A DNA stretch of 40,308 nt, taken from assembly GCA_016287385.1 (NCBI GenBank), contig JAEEWM010000005.1, positions 72,746 through 113,053 on the forward strand. Reading direction: 5' to 3'. The DNA is from Clostridiaceae bacterium (lineage in GTDB: Bacteria; Bacillota; Clostridia; Oscillospirales; Acutalibacteraceae). The translations under genes were made by a program, and so were the position numbers. Positions within the stretch are counted from its first letter, which is position 1. Each line of letters opens with the position of its first letter. Shown here in pieces: positions 32,379 through 40,308 of the stretch. The notes below the pieces were generated by a model, which worked only from the letters and a program-made list of their open reading frames with translations, did not search any database and was not told the DNA's origin.

Positions 32379-33053
32379 ATGGAAAACGAAGAAAAAAACG
32401 AGAAGAAAAACCAAAACGGGGATATAAAGGAGTTAGGCTCGATAGAAACCTTCGACGGAAGACACCGAATATTCTGCCTTACGGTAATAGGCGAGATAGA
32501 AGGACACAGCATTCTGCCGGAGCAGAGCAAAACCACGAAGTACGAGCATATTCTGCCCCAACTCGTAGCGGTGGAGGAAAGCAGCGAAATAGAGGGCTTG
32601 CTTATTCTTCTCAATACGATAGGCGGCGATGTTGAGGCGGGACTCGCCATTGCCGAGTTGATTTCGGGAATGAGGAAACCGAGCGTGAGTTTTGTGCTCG
32701 GCGGCGGTCATTCGATAGGCGTACCGCTCGCGGTTTCGGCAAAGCACTCGTTTATCGCGCCGTCGGCGACTATGACCATTCACCCGGTGCGGACAAACGG
32801 TCTTGTTATCGGCGTGCCGCAGATGATGAACCATTTTACGCGTATGCAGGAGCGCATTACCGATTTTGTGGTAAAAAATTCAAAGATAGAAAAGAATAAG
32901 TTTTCAGAGCTGCTTATGAATACCGGCGAGCTTGTGACTGACGTTGGTTCGGTGCTTTCGGGACAGGCGGCGGTGGAAACCGGACTTATCGACAGTCTCG
33001 GTTCGCTTTCGGAAGTGATCGACTGTCTTTACGGTATGATAGAGAGTAATTAA
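32379..33053 (+). CDS. tepA: ClpP-fold serine protease, TepA-like
   Basis: A 224-residue ClpP/crotonase-fold protein. Nucleophile region GGGHSIGVPLAVSA (Ser in GHSIG) and catalytic-His region TMTIHPVRTNG are both present, with TIGGDVEAGLAIAELI for the oxyanion side. The first 25 residues are charged and low-complexity. TepA of B. subtilis sits directly before spoIIIE, exactly as here. ClpX/ClpC-binding is not expected for this subgroup, and its physiological substrate is unclear. ATG 32379 follows GGAGG, which lies in a hairpin. Confidence 0.85.
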   Translation: MENEEKNEKKNQNGDIKELGSIETFDGRHRIFCLTVIGEIEGHSILPEQSKTTKYEHILPQLVAVEESSEIEGLLILLNTIGGDVEAGLAIAELISGMRKPSVSFVLGGGHSIGVPLAVSAKHSFIAPSATMTIHPVRTNGLVIGVPQMMNHFTRMQERITDFVVKNSKIEKNKFSELLMNTGELVTDVGSVLSGQAAVETGLIDSLGSLSEVIDCLYGMIESN

Positions 33054-33085
33054 AAATTCGCTTAGAGCGGGTATGGAGTTGAATT

Positions 33086-35464
33086 ATGGCGAAAACGAGA
33101 AGTAAAAAGTCTACCGGGGGCGCACAGGCAAAGGGCGGCTCAACGCAGGTATCGATGATAATCTGGCTTGCCGTCGCGGTCTTTTTGGCATGCGTGGTAG
33201 TAATACCCGGCGAAAAGGTATGGAACTGGCTTAAACACTTTATGTTCAGCCTTTTTGGTATTACCGCTATCGCGGTCCCCGTTATGATCGGCTTTGTCGC
33301 GATTATGGTGGCGTTCGGTAAAATGAATAAATCGGTGAAGATTAAAACCGTCGGCGTCGGTGTGCTTATAGCGCTTATCGGCGCGCTTATCGACGCTTCA
33401 GCCAATTACGGCACGGGGCTTAAATTTGCCGAGCACCTCGATATTGTCTGGAAAGCGGGCGGCGCTTTTAAGACCTGCATTCGCGGCGGCGGTATTGTCT
33501 GCACTTTTATAAGTCATCCGCTTTGTGCCGCATTCGGCAAAACGGGCGCGTTTATAACCCTTTTGCTTATCGTTCTCGTCCTGTTTATGATAATGACCGG
33601 CACTACAATTCTTATGTTGTTCAAAGCGATAGAAAAACCGGCGCGCGCGGTAAGTGAGCACGCGCAAAATACCTTTAACCAGCGCGCTGAAAAACGCAAG
33701 GAGCTTAAAGTGCTTAAAGGCTTTAACGTCGATATTCCGGTAGACGGCGGCGAAGCGGAGCCTCCCGATAACGCGCTTGCCGAGAAGAAGAAAAAGCTTG
33801 TTGCTTCATATAACGGAGAAGAGGTAGGCAAAGAAGAACAAACCGATATGAACGAAGCGCTCGACGCCGCCGCACAGGAAGAACCCGCACAGGAGGAGAA
33901 AAAAGAGCGGATAAAGGTCGATTTTGAAAAAGAGACCGAAAAAATGGCGGGGCGCATAAGTGAAAATTACATAAAGAACGTCGGCTATATTCCGCCTCCG
34001 CTGACTCTTCTTAACGAATATAACAGCGGCGACGTGCGCGCTTCCGCCGCGGAGCAGGAGAGTGTATCCGAACGCCTTGTGGAAACGCTGCGTTCTTTCG
34101 GCGTTGAAACGAGAGTGGTTGACGTTAATCACGGTCCGACTGTTACAAGATACGAGCTTCAACCGAAGGCGGGCGTAAAGATAAGCAAAATCACGAGCCT
34201 TGCGGACGATATCGCTCTTAATCTTGCCACCGCCGGCGTCAGAATCGAAGCGCCGATACCTAATAAGGCGGCGGTGGGTATAGAAGTGCCGAACCGTCAG
34301 GCGGCGGTCGTAGGCGTGCGCGAGATAATCGAGTCTACGGCGTTTACCGCCTCAAAAAGTACGCTTACAGTATCGCTCGGCAGAGATATTGGCGGTAACG
34401 TGGTAGTGACCGATATCGCCAAAATGCCGCACGGTCTTATAGCCGGCGCCACGGGCTCCGGTAAGTCGGTCTGCATAAACTCGTTTATTATAAGTATTCT
34501 TTACAAGGCTTCTCCCGATGACGTTAGACTGCTCATGATAGACCCGAAGGTGGTTGAGCTTAACGTTTATAACGGAATACCGCATTTGCTGGTCCCTGTC
34601 GTTACCGACCCGCGCAAGGCGGCGGGCGCGCTCGGCTGGGCGGTAAGTGAAATGGAGAAGCGGTATCATATGTTCGCCGACAGAGGCGTGCGTGACATTA
34701 CCGGTTACAACAAGCTCGTTGAAACGCTCAAAAAAGACGAGCCGGAGCTTACAAAGCTTCCGCAGATAGTCATAATAGTAGACGAGCTTGCCGACCTTAT
34801 GATAACGGCCCCGAAAGAGGTCGAGGATTCGATAAACCGCATTGCCGCAAAGGCGCGCGCGGCGGGTATGCACCTGCTTATCGCCACACAGCGCCCGTCG
34901 GTTGACGTTGTTACCGGCGTTATAAAAGCGAATATACCTACGCGTATCGCGTTTTCGGTTTCCTCGCAGATAGACAGCCGCACGATTCTCGACAGCGCCG
35001 GCGCCGAAAAACTGCTCGGCCGCGGTGATATGCTTTTTGACCCGATAGGCGCTAACAAGCCGCGCAGACTGCAGGGTTGCTTTGTTTCCGATGAAGAGGT
35101 CGAGCGCGTGGTAGATTTTGTCAAGCGCAGTGCAAAGGCGGATTATGACGACAGCGTTATGGATGAAATCGAACGCCAGGCGGTAAATCCCAAACAGAAG
35201 GGCGCCCAGTCGCAGGCGGCGCAGGGCGAGGAGGAAGGCGACGCCGACGCAATGCTTGAAGACGCCATTCGCGTGGTGGTGGAAGCGGGACAGGCGTCAA
35301 CCTCACTGCTTCAACGCCGCTTGAAGCTCGGTTATTCCCGCGCGGCGAGAATAATCGACCAGATGGAGGAGCGCGGAGTGGTCGGCCCCTACGAGGGCTC
35401 GAAACCGCGTAAGGTTTTGATAACCAAAGAGCAGCTTATGGAGCAGGAAGCAAGGGGCGAATGA
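33086..35464 (+). CDS. ftsK: DNA translocase FtsK/SpoIIIE
   Basis: A 792-residue membrane-anchored DNA pump that clears chromosomal DNA from the division or sporulation septum. Four hydrophobic segments occupy about residues 22-185. An acidic linker (220-300) leads to the alpha domain ([20 protein letters not shown]). The motor follows, with Walker [10 protein letters not shown] near 454, Walker [13 protein letters not shown] near 560 and [17 protein letters not shown]. The C-terminal gamma winged helix (about 725-790, [20 protein letters not shown]) reads orientation signals. In a spore former without a second copy here it may act as SpoIIIE. It overlaps the next start (ATGA). Confidence 0.96.
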   Translation: MAKTRSKKSTGGAQAKGGSTQVSMIIWLAVAVFLACVVVIPGEKVWNWLKHFMFSLFGITAIAVPVMIGFVAIMVAFGKMNKSVKIKTVGVGVLIALIGALIDASANYGTGLKFAEHLDIVWKAGGAFKTCIRGGGIVCTFISHPLCAAFGKTGAFITLLLIVLVLFMIMTGTTILMLFKAIEKPARAVSEHAQNTFNQRAEKRKELKVLKGFNVDIPVDGGEAEPPDNALAEKKKKLVASYNGEEVGKEEQTDMNEALDAAAQEEPAQEEKKERIKVDFEKETEKMAGRISENYIKNVGYIPPPLTLLNEYNSGDVRASAAEQESVSERLVETLRSFGVETRVVDVNHGPTVTRYELQPKAGVKISKITSLADDIALNLATAGVRIEAPIPNKAAVGIEVPNRQAAVVGVREIIESTAFTASKSTLTVSLGRDIGGNVVVTDIAKMPHGLIAGATGSGKSVCINSFIISILYKASPDDVRLLMIDPKVVELNVYNGIPHLLVPVVTDPRKAAGALGWAVSEMEKRYHMFADRGVRDITGYNKLVETLKKDEPELTKLPQIVIIVDELADLMITAPKEVEDSINRIAAKARAAGMHLLIATQRPSVDVVTGVIKANIPTRIAFSVSSQIDSRTILDSAGAEKLLGRGDMLFDPIGANKPRRLQGCFVSDEEVERVVDFVKRSAKADYDDSVMDEIERQAVNPKQKGAQSQAAQGEEEGDADAMLEDAIRVVVEAGQASTSLLQRRLKLGYSRAARIIDQMEERGVVGPYEGSKPRKVLITKEQLMEQEARGE

Positions 35465-36348
35465 GAAGAAACCTTAATAAAAACAAAAATATGGTAGTCG
35501 CAATTATTGTGACTGCCATATTGGTTATAAGTTTAATAACACGTCTTGTAAACGAACACCGTGAGAATAAGGCAAAACCGATAAACGAGGAGTCCTTCGT
35601 CCGCATGCTCGACGTCGGACAGGGCGACGCGATTTTGCTTTACAGCGGCGGCAGGGCGGCGCTTATCGATACCGGCACAAAGACTTATGCGAAAAGTATC
35701 AGCAAACAGCTTAAAGGCGAGGGCATTAAGTCGCTCGACCTTATGATTATTTCGCATAACCACAGCGACCATATGGGCGGCATAGTGCCGCTTACCGAGG
35801 AATTTGAGGTTAAAGAGCTTATCGTGCCGGACCTTAATAAAACCGATGAGAAAACCGATAAAATGAAGACCGCGATGTCCAACGTGAAAAAATCCGGCGG
35901 CAAGTGCGTTACCGCCGAAAAGGGCATGAAAAGGTCTCTCGGCGATTTTGACATAACCGTTGTCGGCTGTTATTACGATGAGCAGGACGAAAACGACCGC
36001 AGTATTATTCTTAAAGCCAAAATCGGCAAATGGCGTTTCCTTTTTACGGGCGACGCGCAGGAGCCCGCGGAGCGGCGGCTGATCGGGGATAACGCGGATA
36101 TACGGTGCGACGTGCTGAAAGTCGGACATCACGGCAGTATGTACGGCACATGCGAGGAGTTTCTCGCGAAGGCGGCGCCGAGTCTTGCCATGATATCCTG
36201 CGGCAAAGGCAACAGGTATTCGCATCCGCACGACGTTGTACTTATGCGCCTTGAAGAGGCGGGCGTAAAATACTTCCGTACGGATATTTCCGGCGCCGTT
36301 ACGTTTAAGGTTACGGAAAAGGAAATAACGGTGGATAAAGAAAAATAA
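35461..36348 (+). CDS. Membrane-anchored MBL-fold hydrolase, ComEC C-terminal-like
   Basis: A 295-residue protein with a single N-terminal membrane helix (about 11-27) followed by a metallo-beta-lactamase domain. [17 protein letters not shown] and the metal motif H99-x-H101-x-D103-H104 (HNHSDHMGG) are present, then [10 protein letters not shown] and [11 protein letters not shown]. This is the architecture of the stand-alone ComEC/Rec2-like MBL family. The ComEC pore domain is absent. The catalytic domain probably faces outward; substrate (nucleic acid or phosphodiester) is unproven. It is the last gene of the run before a strong terminator. Confidence 0.88.
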   Translation: MRRNLNKNKNMVVAIIVTAILVISLITRLVNEHRENKAKPINEESFVRMLDVGQGDAILLYSGGRAALIDTGTKTYAKSISKQLKGEGIKSLDLMIISHNHSDHMGGIVPLTEEFEVKELIVPDLNKTDEKTDKMKTAMSNVKKSGGKCVTAEKGMKRSLGDFDITVVGCYYDEQDENDRSIILKAKIGKWRFLFTGDAQEPAERRLIGDNADIRCDVLKVGHHGSMYGTCEEFLAKAAPSLAMISCGKGNRYSHPHDVVLMRLEEAGVKYFRTDISGAVTFKVTEKEITVDKEK

Positions 36349-36379
36349 AATCCGGCGCACCCGATGGTGCGCCGGATTT
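36348..36379. terminator. Bidirectional intrinsic terminator between MBL and SGNH genes
   Basis: A perfect 14-bp stem (36348-36361 with 36366-36379) with a CGAT loop. T-rich sequence follows on the minus strand, and a shorter AT-rich tail on the plus strand. It separates the convergent genes. Confidence 0.85.
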
Positions 36380-36461
36380 ATGTTAATAAATCAATTTGAT
36401 AAAGTTTTTTACTGCAAGTTGAAAGCGGTTTTCTGATAAAACGCGGTGACGTCTAATCGTT

Positions 36462-38891
36462 TTAACCGGCTGCTACTACCGCGGCTATGGCGATATAAGG
36501 TCCGCTGCCGTTTGCCGTGACAGTAACTGTATGTTTGACGTCCGGCAGGTTGTTGATTACCGGATATTCCGTCGTATTCGTCGTATTTGAGCCTGACAAA
36601 ACGTAATCTGTTCCGTCGATATTGACGGTAAGAGTCTGATTCGCCTTAATATTGCCGAGAATGCCTATGCTTGTTCCTTTTACTGTAAAGGTAAGATCCG
36701 CACCGTCAGACAGCGGATAAATATATTTTGAAAAAATTTCGGATAAGCAGCTTGAATAAGATGTACGGAACGGCGTGCCGGAAATTTCATAATCAGTATT
36801 GTCAAACCAATATTTTGCGCCCCAATCACTGTCAAGCTTTCCCCACTTGAACGGGTCATAAGTATCGCGGGTAAGCAGATTTACGTAATCGGGTGTATAA
36901 AGAGATAATTTAACATTTTTTAATTTATGCTTACTGTAATCGCCGTTCGCCATAAGTTTTTCGAGTCCGGATGTTATTGCGTTCGCGTAAATCGCGTAAC
37001 CGTCATCGTTCGGATGTACCATATCGGTAAAATATGTGTCCCAGCCGGCGGTGGAGCCGCCGAGTGCTTCACACATAGCCGCGCCTGCGTCTATTATCGG
37101 TATTCCGTAATAATCCGCTACTTCTTTTATTTCAAGCAGTTTAGTAAACTGTGTGCCGAGTTTGTATCTGTCCGTAACCATAACAAAGACCATATCACAA
37201 TACGGATGATTATCATTAAGACAGCGGATCATGTATTCTATATCCTGCTTTGTCTGCTCGGTGCTGATACTGTTATAACCGTCGTTGACCGCAAACTCAA
37301 CAAACACAAGGTCGGGGTTTTTATTTACTATATTATTATTGAATCTCGCCGCCCCGAGGTACGAGCCGGTACCTCCTATACCCATATTGATTTCATTAAC
37401 GGTAGCGCTCGGATACTTGCTTTTAAGCCACGCGGTAGTACGGGCGCGCCAGGAATATTTTGAGGAGTCTGTAGACCCTGTGCCGCCGGTAACGGAACCG
37501 CCGATATATGCGACATTAACGGTATCGCCCGCTTCCAGCTTATACCGGGTGTTTTTCAGAGTATAAGCATTTCTGCCGAGGATGGTGTTTACCAGCTCCT
37601 TAAAGTCCGCGTCATTAACCGCGCCGTCTTCATCACAGTCAAGCGATTGCAATGTAACCTTTCTGCCGCAGCGCACATTTTTATAGCCAACCAAATCAAT
37701 AATATCCGTTGTATTATCGCCGTTATAATCGCCGTCTCTGTAAACCGGTGTGAATTTATCGTCGTCTACATCTTCGGCAACGATATAACCGTCAGCCCAG
37801 TTAATTGAAGTCCATTTACCCGTGGATATATTATCCTTGGTGGTTCCGGTTTTAAGCTCAATATTATTTGTGTTGAAATTTTCAATGAGATTTTCGCCGG
37901 TGGGATTGCCGCTTTCAATTCTATAAAGCTGAGGATTCTTATAATAAGTATCCATACTTACACCTTTGCCGTAGTTTCCTATCATAACAATAAAGCTTGT
38001 TTTATTACCCCAAAGCCTGAAGTATATTGTTCGCTCGGTACCGGATAATATATCTTCCGTACCGCTCTCTATTTCCATTGAGCCTTTATATCCTGAAGTG
38101 GCAGTGCCCGAATTAACGTTGATCAGCACATCGGATTTAACGCCGCCTACGGCGCATTCGTCAACCGTAAAGCGGTATACGCCGGCCGATATAGCCCCGC
38201 CCTTGTAGCAAAGCACCTGATAGTTATCAGCGCATTTTGCGGGGAAATGAATCATCTGCGGAGTGGCTTCTACGTACGGGTTAAAGTAGCCGCTGGGTAT
38301 TGAACCGCAGGTCCAACCGTTGTTACGGCGACGCCACTTGTTTACGGAAGCTGTCGTAACGTCAGAAACATTGTCTATATAATTCCCGGAGGCAAAAGGT
38401 TTTACAAGATTATTTCCGGTAGGCTCCCCTTCGCCATCGAGGAGATAGAGCGTAGGATTAGCGCAGGCAAAGACGGCGTCACCGCTGCCGTCGAGCGCAC
38501 CGTCGTAATTGCCGATATACATCGAGTAATTTCCGCTGTAAGTCGTGGATACGGTAAAGGTTACCGTGTACTTATAATTTGCCGAATCGTAATTATATAC
38601 ACGGTTTGTATAATAACTGTCATCACTTGAATTATACGCCCTTGCGGTCGGGTAAGCCATTGGCGTACCCGACGTGATCTTACAATCCATTTCAAACTTA
38701 TAATTACCCGCCTGAACGGTAGTCCAGGACGAAGTGTAAATGAAACACCCGTAAGGATTGGTTCCGTTAAAGGTTACCAGATCGGATGTTTCCGCGCTTA
38801 CCTGTAAGCCCATAAGGCAACTGAAAATTGTTGTTAAAATACAAAAAGACAGAAAAATACTGCTGATTTTTCTAAAGCATTTGGTTTTCAT
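36462..38891 (-). CDS. Secreted SGNH/GDSL esterase-like protein with internal type I dockerin
   Basis: An 809-residue secreted protein. Signal peptide about 1-33 (ISSIFLSFCILTTIFSC). Two related N-terminal beta-sandwich modules (about 35-370) each end with a similar tail (LYLLDGEGEPTGNNL and LYRIESGNPTGENL) and are probably carbohydrate-binding. A dockerin follows at about 386-441 (GDYNGDNTTDIIDLVGYK and LDCDEDGAVNDADFKELV). The SGNH hydrolase domain at about 454-655 has IGGSVTGG (Ser), GIGGTGSYLGA (Gly), FVEFAVND (Asn) and DMVHPNDDGY (Asp/His). A C-terminal beta module of about 150 residues ends the protein. It may deacylate plant or host glycans on a cellulosome-like scaffold. The dockerin sits in the middle rather than at an end, which is unusual. 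The ribosome site is AGGGGG. Confidence 0.9.
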   Translation of the reverse strand: MKTKCFRKISSIFLSFCILTTIFSCLMGLQVSAETSDLVTFNGTNPYGCFIYTSSWTTVQAGNYKFEMDCKITSGTPMAYPTARAYNSSDDSYYTNRVYNYDSANYKYTVTFTVSTTYSGNYSMYIGNYDGALDGSGDAVFACANPTLYLLDGEGEPTGNNLVKPFASGNYIDNVSDVTTASVNKWRRRNNGWTCGSIPSGYFNPYVEATPQMIHFPAKCADNYQVLCYKGGAISAGVYRFTVDECAVGGVKSDVLINVNSGTATSGYKGSMEIESGTEDILSGTERTIYFRLWGNKTSFIVMIGNYGKGVSMDTYYKNPQLYRIESGNPTGENLIENFNTNNIELKTGTTKDNISTGKWTSINWADGYIVAEDVDDDKFTPVYRDGDYNGDNTTDIIDLVGYKNVRCGRKVTLQSLDCDEDGAVNDADFKELVNTILGRNAYTLKNTRYKLEAGDTVNVAYIGGSVTGGTGSTDSSKYSWRARTTAWLKSKYPSATVNEINMGIGGTGSYLGAARFNNNIVNKNPDLVFVEFAVNDGYNSISTEQTKQDIEYMIRCLNDNHPYCDMVFVMVTDRYKLGTQFTKLLEIKEVADYYGIPIIDAGAAMCEALGGSTAGWDTYFTDMVHPNDDGYAIYANAITSGLEKLMANGDYSKHKLKNVKLSLYTPDYVNLLTRDTYDPFKWGKLDSDWGAKYWFDNTDYEISGTPFRTSYSSCLSEIFSKYIYPLSDGADLTFTVKGTSIGILGNIKANQTLTVNIDGTDYVLSGSNTTNTTEYPVINNLPDVKHTVTVTANGSGPYIAIAAVVAAG

Positions 38892-38922
38892 AAAATACCC
38901 CCTGTAACTTCTCTGCGCTTTT

Positions 38923-38950
38923 ATTATAACAAGTCATTTTTTTCTGTAAA
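38923..38950 (-). promoter_or_regulatory. Promoter of the SGNH-dockerin gene
   Basis: On the minus strand, TTTACA (38950-38945) lies 16 bases from TATAAT (38928-38923), about 30 bases before the start codon. It is about 45 bases from the divergent AraC-gene promoter, so one regulator could act on both. Confidence 0.65.
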
Positions 38951-38994
38951 AGGCGAAATTTAGGCAAAATATTTTATATTTCGGGCAATTCAAG

Positions 38995-39023
38995 TTGACT
39001 AAAGGAAGAATTTATCATATACT
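38995..39023 (+). promoter_or_regulatory. Promoter of the AraC-family gene
   Basis: TTGACT (38995-39000), 17 bases, then TATACT (39018-39023). A TATAAT at 39023-39028 would give a spacer of 22 and is less likely. The start point near 39030 supports ATG 39059 as the true start codon. Confidence 0.7.
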
Positions 39024-39058
39024 ATAATTGCTTTATGAAAAGTTCGGGGAGGAATTCT

Positions 39059-39826
39059 ATGCGAGTGACTAAAATTGATTTTTTCTGTTTTTCAAGTTTG
39101 GACACTTCCCATCATTCCGAAAGCCACAGCCATGCTACGTATGAGATAAATCTTGTTCTTGACGGAAATCTTGATGTAACAATAGAAGAAAACACCTTCA
39201 ATCTGTTCCCGGGCGATATATTGCTTTGGAAGGCAAATATGGTTCATCATAATAAGGTCGGAGGCGAAGGTCACGCCGAATTTGCCTCCGTTCACTTTTT
39301 GTTAAGCGAAGATATACCCGAAGGCGTATTACCTGTTCATTATCACTTTGATTCGGAAGGAATGCTATTGTTCAATATGTTTATCAGCGAAGCGAAGAAT
39401 TACGGTACCGGTGAAGATTCGCCGGCGATTTCCTTTTTGGAATCGATCGTTAAAATTTGTTTGCGCGGTTCTGCCGCGCCGCATTTTTTCAATGATAACT
39501 CCGCAAAAATTTACGGAAAAATTTTTCGCCTGATGGCAATATATCCCTCTCAGACCCTTCCGAAAATTCCGGAGATCGCGCAAATTTGCGGTGTCAGCGA
39601 AAGGACAGTGAAGAATGCTTTTAAGAAACAGACCGGAAAAAGCATTAAAAAATACTATAACGATTTACGAATACAATCTGCCAAAAAATTGCTTTTGCAG
39701 GGTAAGAGCACCGGGGAGTGCGCAAAATGGCTCTCTTTTTCTTCGGTCTCCTACTTTTCACAGTTTTTCAAAAAAAATACCGGTATGAGTGTCCGAGAAT
39801 TCTTGCAGCAATATAAAATAAAGTGA
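39059..39826 (+). CDS. AraC-family transcriptional regulator
   Basis: A 255-residue regulator. ATG 39059 is preferred: GGGGAGG lies six bases before it, while ATG 39035 is almost at the predicted transcript start. The N-terminal cupin-like sensor (HSHATYEINLVLDGN, FPGDILLWKANMVHHN) resembles sugar-sensing AraC proteins. The C-terminal pair of helix-turn-helices has LPKIPEIAQICGVSERTVKN and the second motif SFSSVSYFSQFFKKNTGMSV. It lies back to back with the SGNH-dockerin gene, so it probably controls that gene in response to a carbohydrate. Confidence 0.93.
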   Translation: MRVTKIDFFCFSSLDTSHHSESHSHATYEINLVLDGNLDVTIEENTFNLFPGDILLWKANMVHHNKVGGEGHAEFASVHFLLSEDIPEGVLPVHYHFDSEGMLLFNMFISEAKNYGTGEDSPAISFLESIVKICLRGSAAPHFFNDNSAKIYGKIFRLMAIYPSQTLPKIPEIAQICGVSERTVKNAFKKQTGKSIKKYYNDLRIQSAKKLLLQGKSTGECAKWLSFSSVSYFSQFFKKNTGMSVREFLQQYKIK

Positions 39827-39887
39827 GCAAACCGAAAAATCTGCTCACCTACATATAAAAATCGGATAAGTTAAAATGTTTTGGCGT

Positions 39888-40022
39888 CTATTGTTTTTCC
39901 GACGGATTAACCTGCGTTATAAACGCTTCGATCAACTCCCGAACTGCCGCGGAAGCGGCGGCTCGGGAGCTCTGTTCAATAAGCACTTGCCTTATATCGC
40001 GTTTATTTCTCGCTCGGTTTGT
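39888..40022 (-). pseudogene. Possible C-terminal fragment of an unknown protein
   Basis: On the minus strand a frame of 44 codons follows a stop at 40025-40023 and ends at TAG 39890-39888. The tail reads DIRQVLIEQSSRAAASAAV, then RELIEAFITQVNPSEKQ, which looks like a natural amphipathic helical C-terminus. There is no convincing start or ribosome site. It could be the end of a gene cut off by the adjacent mobile element, or chance. Low confidence. Confidence 0.25.
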
Positions 40023-40051
40023 TTATGTGCGATAAAGAAGTAATAGAAGTG

Positions 40052-40101
40052 TAAAAAATTTTGCCGTTCCTATCCGGCACTTGGCCATTGTGTCGGATAG
40101 G
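40052..40101 (-). terminator. Terminator of the serine recombinase gene
   Basis: On the minus strand a 12-bp stem (40101-40090 with 40080-40069, one G-T pair) has a nine-base loop. A run of T follows about eight bases later, near 40060-40053. It lies just after the recombinase stop codon. Confidence 0.6.
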
Positions 40102-40109
40102 TCGGGCGG

Positions 40110-40308
40110 TTATTCTGGCAAGTCAATCTTGCCGACAAAGCTGTAATAAATCTCAATGTCCTGTCTGCGGGTGCCGTTCTCGTCATAGCTGCACTCATGC
40201 ACGACGATTTTCTCAATCATTTCCCGCAAGAGGGTGGGGGTAAGTTCCTCAAAGGCAAGGTGCTTTCGGACGATACCCATAAACTTTTCCGCGTTGACGG
40301 TGGCGGCC
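40110..40308 (-). CDS. Large serine recombinase, C-terminal end (DUF4368 domain), partial
   Basis: The last 65 codons of a gene that runs off the right edge, read from 40307 to the TAA at 40112-40110. The residues include AEKFMGIVRKHLAFEEL, TPTLLREMIEKIVVHE and RRQDIEIYYSFVGKIDLPE. This is the pattern of the DUF4368 C-terminal domain of large serine recombinases of Tn4451/TnpX-like transposons and conjugative elements of Clostridia. Recombinase genes of this type lie at the end of their element, so the element should extend to the right of this window. Confidence 0.85.
   Translation of the reverse strand, partial: AATVNAEKFMGIVRKHLAFEELTPTLLREMIEKIVVHECSYDENGTRRQDIEIYYSFVGKIDLPE

Larger units (their letters stand above)
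39827..40109. other. Non-coding junction between the AraC gene and the recombinase gene
   Basis: A weak 7-bp inverted repeat (39823-39829 with 39842-39848) overlaps the AraC stop but lacks a T run. A GC-rich palindromic block (39942-39976) holds CTCCCGAACTGCCGC and its near complement. The region ends in the recombinase terminator at 40069-40101. No complete gene is seen. The boundary of the mobile element should lie here. Confidence 0.35.

Noticed and set aside
35533-36360. Minus-strand 275-codon open frame
   Set aside because: It lies opposite the MBL-fold gene, which has clear catalytic motifs. The opposite frame has no recognisable domain or ribosome site.
39035-39058. Upstream ATG as start of the AraC regulator
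   Set aside because: It lies only a few bases from the predicted transcript start, and the strong GGGGAGG serves ATG 39059.
40061-40243. Plus-strand 60-codon frame near the right end
   Set aside because: It is antisense to the serine recombinase C-terminus, which shows clear family residues.

Overview
The window looks like a chromosomal segment of a spore-forming, anaerobic, low-to-mid GC member of the Clostridia, probably an Oscillospiraceae/Ruminococcus-type gut bacterium. The support is: a spoIIID homologue, a SpoIIIE/FtsK translocase next to a TepA-like ClpP-fold protein, strong AGGAGG-type ribosome sites with frequent GTG/TTG starts, two secreted proteins carrying type I dockerin modules, and Gram-positive style lipoprotein and EpsG/LicD genes. 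The species assignment is inference.

Layout. (1) 1-4.65 kb: the 3' two thirds of mfd, a PrsA/SurA-like lipoprotein, and a secreted leucine-rich-repeat dockerin protein with its own consensus promoter. (2) 4.8-6.1 kb: an orphan collagen-like, phage-tail-fibre-like protein between two intrinsic terminators. (3) 6.2-29.07 kb: a large surface-polysaccharide locus. Its first transcription unit (6.2-9.8 kb, consensus promoter, own terminator) carries CapG/FnlC- and CapF/FnlB-type genes of UDP-L-FucNAc synthesis around a nucleotidyltransferase-like protein. The second starts near 9.9 kb. It holds an initiating phosphoglycosyl transferase, glycosyltransferases, a full GDP-D-glycero-D-manno-heptose pathway (HddA, an HddC-GmhB fusion, GmhA) with an epimerase, an O-acyltransferase followed by the broken tail of a second one, two GT-B enzymes, a second epimerase, an EpsG-type polymerase and a Wzx-type flippase. 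It ends in a compositionally distinct module: LicD phosphotransferase, a cytidylyltransferase/CobD-like PLP enzyme fusion, an opine dehydrogenase and a second copy of a cluster-specific transferase. (4) 29.1-36.4 kb: spoIIID, then convergent nth and a PTS-IIC-like membrane protein, then a divergent housekeeping run of histidine phosphatase, ruvX, tepA-like, ftsK/spoIIIE and an MBL-fold protein. (5) 36.4-39.8 kb: a secreted SGNH esterase-like protein with an internal dockerin, and a divergent AraC regulator. (6) The last 200 bases encode, on the minus strand, the C-terminus of a large serine recombinase of the DUF4368 type. A mobile element therefore begins here and runs off the window.

How the genes work together: the polysaccharide locus has what is expected of a Wzx/Wzy-type pathway (sugar-nucleotide synthesis, lipid-linked initiation, chain extension, flipping, polymerisation) plus O-acylation and phosphodiester decoration. 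The most novel part is the 24.3-28.1 kb decoration module. The fused enzyme could make and CDP-activate a small amino-alcohol phosphate, the opine dehydrogenase could N-alkylate it with a keto acid, and LicD could attach it to the glycan. That pathway is a hypothesis drawn from gene order and motifs. Two genes in the locus are damaged: an in-frame stop at 12327 in a DUF115-type gene, and an acyltransferase remnant at about 18186-18411.
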